Source: Pseudomonadota bacterium
Lineage (GTDB): Bacteria; Pseudomonadota; Gammaproteobacteria; UBA6186; Azoamicaceae
DNA: 11,771 nucleotides
Direction: 5' to 3'
Assembly (NCBI GenBank): GCA_021848375.1
Contig: JAJZUR010000040.1
Span: forward strand, 1 to 11,771
This document shows positions 6,380 through 11,771 of the stretch, piece after piece. Under the pieces are notes generated by a model that saw nothing but the letters and a program-made list of their open reading frames with translations, did no database searches and was not told the DNA's origin. Position numbers and translations under genes: made by a program. Each line of letters starts with the position of its first letter. Position 1 is the stretch's first letter.

Positions 6380-7605
6380 AATTAACTTATTCAAATTTTC
6401 AATTTGATATCATAAAAACCTGTCCTGCTTCGCGTGCGCGTTTAGGATTACTGTGTACACCACATGGCACTGTCTCTACGCCTAATTTTATATTTTGCGC
6501 AACCAAAGCAGCAATTAAAAATGCTTCACCTCGACAAATGCAAGAAAATGGCACTCAATTCATGTTGGCAAATACCTATCATTTGATGTTAAATCCGGGT
6601 GGTGAATTAATTGAACGAATGGGCGGCTTACATCAATTTATGGGTTGGAATGGACCTTTATTAACAGATTCAGGTGGTTACCAAGTCTTTAGTTTGGGTT
6701 ATGGATCAGTTTCAAGTGAAATTAAAAGAAAAAACATGGGAAATCGAGAAAAAACGGTACGACAAATTTCTGAAGAAGGCGTTACGTTTAAATCGTATAT
6801 CGATGGTAGTATCCATACCTTAACGCCTGAAAAGTCAATGCAGATCCAACGTCAATTGGGTGCAGATTTTGTCGTGGTGTTTGATGAGTGCACGCCGTAC
6901 AACGTGGATAAATCGTATACTGAAAAATCGTTACACTTATCGCACCGTTGGGGAGAGCGTTGTGTGAGGGAATTCTCCCGGCATGATAATGGAAAACAAG
7001 CTATGTATGGCGTTATTCAAGGTGGTGTTTATAAAGATCTGAGAAAAATTGCAGCAGAATTTGTGAATGCACAACCCTTTTTTGGCCATGCCGTTGGCGG
7101 TTCACTTGGCGCTGAAAAAGAGCAAATGTATGAAGTGGTTGCACACACCTTGCCATTATTGGATGCAAGTCGTCCAGTGCATTTATTAGGTATTGGGGGC
7201 GTTGGTGATATTTTTGAGGCAGTTCAACATGGCGTAGACACCTTTGATTGTGTTCACCCGACTCGTTTGGCACGCCATGGCGGTGCCTTGATTCCTGCTG
7301 CAAAAACAGAGACAAATAGAGAGCATCTCGTGTTAAGTAATCAAAAATATCGTTATGATGAACGTCCAATTGATGAAACGTGTCTTTGTGAAACCTGTAA
7401 GACCTATTCGCGCGCTTATTTACGGTATTTATTGAGTGCCAATGAAATGCTTGCGACACAAGCGCTGACCATTCATAATGTGTCGTATATGAACCGCTTG
7501 ATGGCGGCTATTCGTCTTGCCATTGCGGAAGATCGCTTGAAAGCTGAGAAAGAGTTTTGGATTTCCAGTGAGCGCATATCAAAAAAAGACTTATCATTCG
7601 CATAA
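6376..7605 (+). CDS. tgt: tRNA-guanine transglycosylase, queuine-type (Chlamydia-like)
   Basis: A 409-residue TGT, which exchanges guanine-34 of GUN-anticodon tRNAs for a queuosine base. Catalytic features are LLTDSGGYQ (Asp98, general base), VFDECTPY (Asp170), VIQGG (Gln215) and FDCVHPTR with nucleophile Asp291. Zinc ligands are Cys336, Cys338, Cys341 and His367. The substrate-pocket segment reads AVGGSLGAEKE (239-249): Gly245 replaces the valine (V233, Zymomonas numbering) of preQ1-using enzymes, as in eukaryotic and chlamydial queuine-using TGTs. HLLGIGG (269-275) and GSVSSEI (110-116) are also Chlamydia-like, yet Cys172 keeps the bacterial state (C158). The ATG at 6376 overlaps the transporter stop by 4 bp; the longer frame from 6232 would translate transporter sequence out of frame. 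No yajC-secD neighbour, usual beside the canonical gammaproteobacterial tgt, is present. Direct queuine insertion is inferred from residues and context. Confidence 0.95.
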   Translation: MKLTYSNFQFDIIKTCPASRARLGLLCTPHGTVSTPNFIFCATKAAIKNASPRQMQENGTQFMLANTYHLMLNPGGELIERMGGLHQFMGWNGPLLTDSGGYQVFSLGYGSVSSEIKRKNMGNREKTVRQISEEGVTFKSYIDGSIHTLTPEKSMQIQRQLGADFVVVFDECTPYNVDKSYTEKSLHLSHRWGERCVREFSRHDNGKQAMYGVIQGGVYKDLRKIAAEFVNAQPFFGHAVGGSLGAEKEQMYEVVAHTLPLLDASRPVHLLGIGGVGDIFEAVQHGVDTFDCVHPTRLARHGGALIPAAKTETNREHLVLSNQKYRYDERPIDETCLCETCKTYSRAYLRYLLSANEMLATQALTIHNVSYMNRLMAAIRLAIAEDRLKAEKEFWISSERISKKDLSFA

Positions 7606-7693
7606 GGTCTCTCCTTTTAAGCGAACACCCTTTTATTATTTATCTTTAGCTACTAAACTAATAATAAATTTGCTCAAGAGAATTCGTGTAATT

Positions 7694-8434
7694 ATGCTAA
7701 GATATATCAGAATAAGCGCGATATACCTACTACTGTCATTATGGATTGCTCCTTTAACTTCTGCATTTGCTAATGGGGTATGCAGTGTGCCTGGGATCCC
7801 ATCTGCAAAAGAAATAGCAGAAACGCCCTCACAGCATGGCAAAAGACATCATCATCCCGTGAAAAAACAGACAAAAAAAACTGTCAAAAAATCGACGCAT
7901 ACCACTTCTGCTCCGAAAAAGGGAAAGACGGCAGCAGAAGTAGAAGAAATTCCCACATATCCTTCAATGCAACGTGCTGGCTGTAAAGATCACCCTGAAT
8001 TAGTGAAAGATTGTTGGTCTATCCCCGATCAACAAGTGGCTTGTCGAGTAGTTTACCCTGCAGATCTGATCGATAATACTTGCACCGAATTTTCGGATAA
8101 GTTAACGAATTGTGAAGCGTATGCTTGTCAAAGCGCTTCAGCCCAGGATCCTACGGTTAAAACACAATGGCAAATTGTTAAAGCCTCTGGGGATCGTTGC
8201 ATTGTCTCTAGTACGACAGATAATATCGGCATCAAAGATGAAGATGGCACACCCCTTCCGATTACCCAAACGTGCGAATATGATGATATGGGGAAACGTG
8301 CCTTAATAAAACGCTTTAGAGATGCTGAAAACCGCTTCTTCCATTTTTCCACCTGCGAACACTTTGAGGGGATCTACAATTGTAGTTTCACTTCTGATGG
8401 AAAAGCCATTAAAGATGCTATTGATGAGCAGTAA
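7694..8434 (+). CDS. Exported cysteine-rich protein of unknown function
   Basis: A 246-residue protein that I do not recognise. Residues 1-27 form a classical signal peptide: basic start, hydrophobic core IYLLLSLWIAPLTS, and a likely cleavage after SAFA. The mature part opens with a low-complexity linker (about 46-79) rich in Lys, His, Thr and Pro, then an acidic-to-neutral domain (about 88-246). Ten of the eleven cysteines lie in that domain (97, 107, 117, 130, 140, 145, 169, 194, 221, 230), enough for five disulfides, so a periplasmic or secreted location is expected. The ATG at 7694 is chosen because it places the signal peptide at the N-terminus; the open frame extends back to 7568, where it overlaps tgt. 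The ribosome-binding site is weak (AAGAG, about 13 nt away). It sits 88 bp after tgt and may be read through from it. Confidence 0.75.
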   Translation: MLRYIRISAIYLLLSLWIAPLTSAFANGVCSVPGIPSAKEIAETPSQHGKRHHHPVKKQTKKTVKKSTHTTSAPKKGKTAAEVEEIPTYPSMQRAGCKDHPELVKDCWSIPDQQVACRVVYPADLIDNTCTEFSDKLTNCEAYACQSASAQDPTVKTQWQIVKASGDRCIVSSTTDNIGIKDEDGTPLPITQTCEYDDMGKRALIKRFRDAENRFFHFSTCEHFEGIYNCSFTSDGKAIKDAIDEQ

Positions 8435-8442
8435 GTTCCCGC

Positions 8443-8470
8443 TTGTATTGCTTTAAAATTTTGATATCAT
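8443..8470 (+). promoter_or_regulatory. Candidate sigma-70 promoter for the methyltransferase gene
   Basis: TTGTAT (8443-8448) and TATCAT (8465-8470) are spaced by 16 bp and match the -35 and -10 consensus at four and five of six positions. They lie about 40 bp before the ATG at 8509, which is itself preceded by AAGGTG only 3 nt away. A surviving promoter would mean the interrupted gene may still be transcribed. Confidence 0.35.
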
Positions 8471-8508
8471 TTTTTAGTTTGGCAATGGAATCATCTAAAA
8501 AGGTGCAT

Positions 8509-9168
8509 ATGTATCAAATCATTGGTCGAAAAAGGTCTCGTGTAGACCGTTGATGATTTGAAGAGAGGATCTGCCCTTATCAGTCGGCGGCTCTTCATAT
8601 CGATATAGGTACGGGTGACGGCGCATATGTTTATAAAAACGCACGACAGAACCCAGATCAATTCTATATTGGTATAGACAGTAACACAGAAAACATGGCG
8701 TTCTATTCTGCTAAAGCTGCATTGCGTCCAGCAAAAGGTGGTTTACCTAACGTTCTGTATTTGCATTCTGGTTTTGAAAATCTTCCCGAAGCATTAAGCG
8801 GTCTCGCCTCGGCTGTTACCATTCTATTGCCGTGGGGTTCCTTGCTTAAGGCAGTCGCTAAACCGGAAATGTCCGCATTAAATGAAATAGCTCGACTTTG
8901 TCGCGAAAATGCTACCCTGCGAATTATTTTTGGTTATGAGCTTACCTCTGAGCAAAAAGTCATTGAAGAACTGGGCTTGCCCCTGCTTATACCTCAGTAT
9001 TTAGAGACATCCTTTCGCAACGCTTATTTAGAGGCTGGTTTCCATATTCAATGGAAAATGTTAACGCAAGACGCGCTTAAATCGCTGCCAACCACCTGGG
9101 CTAAAAAGCTTGGTTACGGTAAGCCGCGTCAATTTTTGGAGGTAACCGCTAAGTATAAAAAACGCTAG
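8509..9168 (+). pseudogene. KamB/NpmA-type 16S rRNA (A1408-N1) methyltransferase interrupted by tandem TGA codons
   Basis: Read in one frame from the ATG at 8509, this encodes a class I SAM methyltransferase of 219 codons, the usual KamB/NpmA size. It starts MYQIIGRKRSRVDR, then meets TGA TGA (8551-8556, codons 15-16), then continues FEERICPY and the SAM motif HIDIGTGDG (30-38) with acidic Asp57. Later come the KPAKGGLPN-like RPAKGGLPN (73-81), LLPWGSLL (106-113, Trp109) and LPTTWAKKL (193-201, Trp197). These two tryptophans correspond to those that clamp the target adenine in NpmA and KamB. Known members methylate A1408 of 16S rRNA and give aminoglycoside resistance. The longest uninterrupted ATG frame (8695-9168, 157 aa) lacks the SAM motif and should be inactive. 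There is no frameshift, and all else is preserved, so the lesion is recent, a sequence error, or bypassed. It ends in a 4-bp overlap (CTAG) with the convergent EamA gene. Confidence 0.8.
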
Positions 9169-10046
9169 TGTGCAGTAATGACGGGTTTTTTGACGTTAAA
9201 TTGCACCAATAGCGCCGCGCATAACATGATAATGATGCCTGCGATCTGATGCACTGAAAGGGTTTCGTCTAAGAGTAGAACGCCTATTAAGACCGTCGAA
9301 ATGGGCTCTAAAACTGAAACCAAGGCCGCTTTGGTGACATTGACCTTTTTAAGGCCATAAAATAATAGCCATAATGGCAAAACCGTACCGATAAAGGCAA
9401 AGCCAATGTATTGAAGGCAGACAATCATAGTTTCGGGTATCTGTAAGCTTTGTTGGGAGAAACAGATCATTGCAAAGGAAGCAGCATTCCCAAGGCAAAC
9501 CATAAAACTTGCCCATTGCGATGGGATTTTTTGTCCGATCTTTTGACTTGAATAGAAGTAAGTGCCATAAAATAAAGCAGAGCCAAGCCCTAATAGAATA
9601 CCAAACACATTAAAATCCGTATCGTCTGTGATGGACAATAACATAATGCCGGGTAGAATTAGGAGGAGCGCACCTATTTCGATGAGGGTTAATTTGCGTT
9701 TATCAATCAACCAATTGAGGATAGCAACCAATAGAGGGAAAAGATAGAAAATGACCATTGCAATACCGCTGCCAACATGCGGGATCGCCGAAAATAAACA
9801 GTAGGTACCGAAGCTATAAAACGTACAACCGAGCACAAAGCAAAAACCTAACGCCTTAAACGGCATTTTAGAATGCTTAGGCATTTTTAAGAAAGGAGTG
9901 ATAAATAGCGTTGAGAGAATAAAACGCCAAAACAACATGTCAGACTCTGAATATCCGGCTTCAAGCAAAACCGTCCCAAAGTAGCCAATAGTACCGAAGG
10001 TAATGCCCGAAAGCGCAACGCATATGATAGGTAAAAATGAATTCAT
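9165..10046 (-). CDS. EamA/DMT-family transporter
   Basis: A 293-residue integral membrane protein with ten hydrophobic helices arranged as two EamA repeats (about 5-140 and 148-285), the usual plan and length for the drug/metabolite transporter superfamily. Recognisable elements are FWRFILSTLF (39-48) in the first repeat and, in the second, LVSVLEPISTVLIGVLLLDETLS, with the conserved proline and acidic residues of the last helices. Members export amino acids, metabolites or drugs; nothing here fixes the substrate. The ATG at 10046 follows the stop of the upstream oxidoreductase gene by 17 bp, with no convincing ribosome-binding site, so the two are probably co-transcribed. Its stop codon is shared in the CTAG palindrome with the convergent methyltransferase gene. 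Confidence 0.92.
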   Translation of the reverse strand: MNSFLPIICVALSGITFGTIGYFGTVLLEAGYSESDMLFWRFILSTLFITPFLKMPKHSKMPFKALGFCFVLGCTFYSFGTYCLFSAIPHVGSGIAMVIFYLFPLLVAILNWLIDKRKLTLIEIGALLLILPGIMLLSITDDTDFNVFGILLGLGSALFYGTYFYSSQKIGQKIPSQWASFMVCLGNAASFAMICFSQQSLQIPETMIVCLQYIGFAFIGTVLPLWLLFYGLKKVNVTKAALVSVLEPISTVLIGVLLLDETLSVHQIAGIIIMLCAALLVQFNVKKPVITAH

Positions 10047-10063
10047 GCTACGAATGTATCATA

Positions 10064-11521
10064 CTATGGCTTAACTTTGCTTCCTGGTATTTTATCAGGA
10101 TATTGCTCGGCGAGTGAAATGGTGATCCCTCGTTCTGTCATAATACGTGCATGTTTGCGGGTTAAGGCGCGCGGTTCTGGAACCCCACAGGAATGACTGA
10201 TAACCCCGGTCTCATACATGATGCTTTTGACGTAATTCGCAACCCGTATCGACTTATTGGTGGGATCTAAACCTCGCACAAGATGAGGTTCATGGGTTGT
10301 GATCCCGGTAGGGCAATGGTTGGTATGGCATTTTAAGGCTTGAATGCAGCCAAGTGCGAAAGCAAAACCTCGCGCAGAAACAATAAAGTCTGCGCCCACA
10401 CATAAGGCCCATGCCACATCCGCTGGCGTTATTAACTTTCCAGAGGCAATAACTTTAATGCGTGAGCGTAACCCATATTCCACTAAAGTATCCACTAAAA
10501 CTGGCAGACTTTCGGCAATGGGTAATCCCATATAGTCGATAAGGCTAAGCGGCGCTGCTCCTGTTCCACCTTCTGCGCCATCTAATGTGATAAAGTCGGG
10601 CGCATTTTCAATGCCTCGTCGCAATATTTCTTGGCACAGATCATCTAACCAATCATAGCTGCCAAGGACTATTTTAAAACCGACTGGTTTGCCAGTGACG
10701 CTTCGAATATGATCTAACATATCTAAGAGTTCGGATGCGTTACTAATTTCAGGATGTCGATTTGGGCTAACGGAATCATGATAGGGTTGAATAAAACGAA
10801 TGGCGGCAATTTCTGGAGTCACTTTTACTGCGGGTAAAATTCCACCTTTACCCGGTTTTGCGCCCTGGCTTAACTTCAGTTCAAACATTTTAATCTGTGG
10901 ATAGAGTGCGGTTCCTCTTAATGCCACGTCACTTAATTTTCCATTGATATCACAGAATCCATATTTTGCGGTTCCGATCTGTGCGACTAAATCACAGCCG
11001 CTTTCCAGGTGATAGGGCGATACCCCCCCTTCCCCGGTATTTAACCAGCAACCGCCCATTTTTGCGCCATGAGATAAAGCGAGGACTGCGTTTTTAGAGA
11101 TTGCTCCAAAACTCATCCCTGAGATGTTAAAGATGGATTTGGTTTCGTATGGGTTTTTGCAATACGGCCCAATGATAACGGGCTTTGATTCGACTGCATC
11201 CTCACCTAATACGGGAAATGGGGCATCCACAAAAAGGACAGTACCGATAGGGCGCAGATCTCGGGTTGAGCCAAATCCAACCATGGTATCGTTACCTTTA
11301 GCGGCTCGATATACCCAAGTTCGTTCTGCGCGATTAAAGGGAAGTTCTTCCCTATCCTGAGCAAACCAAAACTGCCGTAAATATACCCCCATATATTCTA
11401 AAATATACCGAAAATGTCCAATGATTGGAAAATTGCGGAGCACTGCATGCTCTTTTTGCTGTATGTCCCAGATTGCTAATGCGACCAGAACAACTAATAT
11501 AATGACCAATGTCGTAATCAT
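10064..11521 (-). CDS. FMN-binding glutamate-synthase-like protein (GltB FMN domain), membrane-anchored
   Basis: A 485-residue protein consisting of the FMN/iron-sulfur TIM-barrel domain of glutamate synthase without the glutaminase domain. An N-terminal hydrophobic helix (2-19) suggests anchoring to the inner membrane. The core carries ISGMSFGAISKNAV (133-146), LSQGAKPGKGGILP (217-230), LDGAEGGTGAAP (313-324) and SARGFAFALG (382-391). Cys392, Cys398 and Cys403 reproduce the C-x5-C-x4-C spacing that binds the 3Fe-4S cluster in GltS. Stand-alone proteins of this family are widespread; their reaction is poorly defined, and they cannot take ammonia from glutamine alone. The ATG at 11521 is well supported by AAGGA 7 nt upstream. 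It heads a probable operon with the EamA transporter 17 bp downstream, so a link to an amino-acid-like metabolite is possible but unproven. Confidence 0.93.
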   Translation of the reverse strand: MITTLVIILVVLVALAIWDIQQKEHAVLRNFPIIGHFRYILEYMGVYLRQFWFAQDREELPFNRAERTWVYRAAKGNDTMVGFGSTRDLRPIGTVLFVDAPFPVLGEDAVESKPVIIGPYCKNPYETKSIFNISGMSFGAISKNAVLALSHGAKMGGCWLNTGEGGVSPYHLESGCDLVAQIGTAKYGFCDINGKLSDVALRGTALYPQIKMFELKLSQGAKPGKGGILPAVKVTPEIAAIRFIQPYHDSVSPNRHPEISNASELLDMLDHIRSVTGKPVGFKIVLGSYDWLDDLCQEILRRGIENAPDFITLDGAEGGTGAAPLSLIDYMGLPIAESLPVLVDTLVEYGLRSRIKVIASGKLITPADVAWALCVGADFIVSARGFAFALGCIQALKCHTNHCPTGITTHEPHLVRGLDPTNKSIRVANYVKSIMYETGVISHSCGVPEPRALTRKHARIMTERGITISLAEQYPDKIPGSKVKP

Positions 11522-11600
11522 ATATTATCCTTGCCTATCTACCTTACTATTATTTTAGCAGAACATTCAGACAAGATTTTAGTTGAATAACTTATTTTTA

Positions 11601-11637
11601 TGATTGCCTCCCTAGAACAATCTCTAGCAAGCAATCA
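11601..11637. repeat. Two-part hairpin/cruciform in the right intergenic region
   Basis: TGATTGC (11601-11607) pairs with GCAATCA (11631-11637), and inside it CTAGA (11612-11616) pairs with TCTAG (11623-11627) around a 6-nt loop, leaving small internal bulges. A T-rich tract follows near 11649-11671 on the plus strand. It may be a weak or bidirectional terminator, an operator upstream of the oxidoreductase operon, or part of an insertion-sequence end. Apart from this and the possible transposase tail at the edge, I see nothing definite in 11540-11771. Confidence 0.35.
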
Positions 11638-11710
11638 TCAATAGGCTATATATTATTTTTATAATTTTTTTGAATTCTATGTTTATACCTGATTATTTTC
11701 ATTCGCCCCT

Positions 11711-11771
11711 TCAATACTGAAGTGCATCACTAGACCAGCCTAAAGACTTAAACAATACCTCTTTTGGAGTC
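11711..11771 (-). CDS. Possible C-terminus of an IS30-like transposase (partial)
   Basis: On the minus strand a frame enters from the right edge and ends at TGA (11711-11713), giving TPKEVLFKSLGWSSDALQY. Many IS30-family transposases end with a TPxEV(F/L)F segment shortly before a VALxx terminus, and TPKEVLF...ALQY has that look. Only 19 residues are visible, so the call rests on one motif. If correct, an insertion sequence lies immediately outside the window and its end should fall within roughly 11640-11710. Confidence 0.3.
   Translation of the reverse strand, partial: TPKEVLFKSLGWSSDALQY

Noticed and set aside
7013..7459. 148-aa minus-strand ORF rich in His, Gln and Arg
   Set aside because: It is the antisense of the conserved tgt coding region, including the zinc site; the His-rich composition comes from reverse-reading tgt codons.
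7606..7693. Intrinsic terminator after tgt
   Set aside because: The 88-bp gap has T-rich stretches but no stable inverted repeat, so read-through into the Cys-rich gene remains possible.
8551..8556. TGA reassigned to tryptophan (code 4) or selenocysteine
   Set aside because: Genes here stop at TGA in the normal place (uup, second VUT), Trp is encoded by TGG throughout, and two adjacent selenocysteines without a catalytic context are implausible.
1..11771. CRISPR arrays, tRNA or rRNA genes, long direct repeats
   Set aside because: No regularly spaced repeats and no cloverleaf-like or rRNA-like sequences were seen on either strand by eye.

Overview
This window is about 11.8 kb of compact, moderately AT-rich bacterial chromosome. 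The gene content (Uup, YhhQ/VUT transporters, a VIT1/CCC1 metal transporter, an FMN-binding glutamate-synthase-like protein) and the protein sequences suggest a gammaproteobacterium. A host-associated or intracellular lineage of the Legionellales/Coxiellaceae type fits best, mainly because the TGT/transporter pair resembles the queuine-salvage pair of Chlamydia. The taxonomic call is an inference. TGA is an ordinary stop here (uup and the second VUT gene end in it), so the standard bacterial code applies.

Layout. 1-404: no confident gene; a possible gene tail, a sequence resembling an insertion-sequence end, a small basic ORF on the minus strand, and a perfect 14-bp palindrome. 405-656 (+): orphan Phd/YefM-type antitoxin with no toxin. 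670-2562 (+): ABC-F ATPase Uup. 2563-3309 (-): first VUT (YhhQ-like) transporter, abutting uup tail to tail. 3437-5339 (-): MFS transporter followed by a VIT1/CCC1 Fe/Mn transporter; the two genes overlap and both use TTG starts. 5609-7605 (+): second VUT transporter and a Chlamydia-like tRNA-guanine transglycosylase joined by an ATGA overlap. 7694-8434 (+): exported cysteine-rich protein of unknown function. 8509-9168 (+): KamB/NpmA-type 16S rRNA methyltransferase whose frame is interrupted near the N-terminus by two consecutive TGA codons. 9165-11521 (-): EamA transporter downstream of an FMN/3Fe-4S glutamate-synthase-like oxidoreductase, probably one operon. 11711-11771 (-): possible tail of an IS30-like transposase at the edge.

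The most coherent system is queuosine salvage. The TGT carries glycine where preQ1-specific bacterial enzymes carry valine (V233 in Zymomonas numbering), as do eukaryotic and chlamydial queuine-using TGTs. It is translationally coupled to a YhhQ-family importer, and a second importer of the same family lies 3 kb away. I infer that the cell takes up queuine, perhaps from its host, and inserts it directly into tRNA. The other item most worth attention is the A1408-methyltransferase homologue with both substrate-stacking tryptophans intact but a tandem TGA-TGA in frame.
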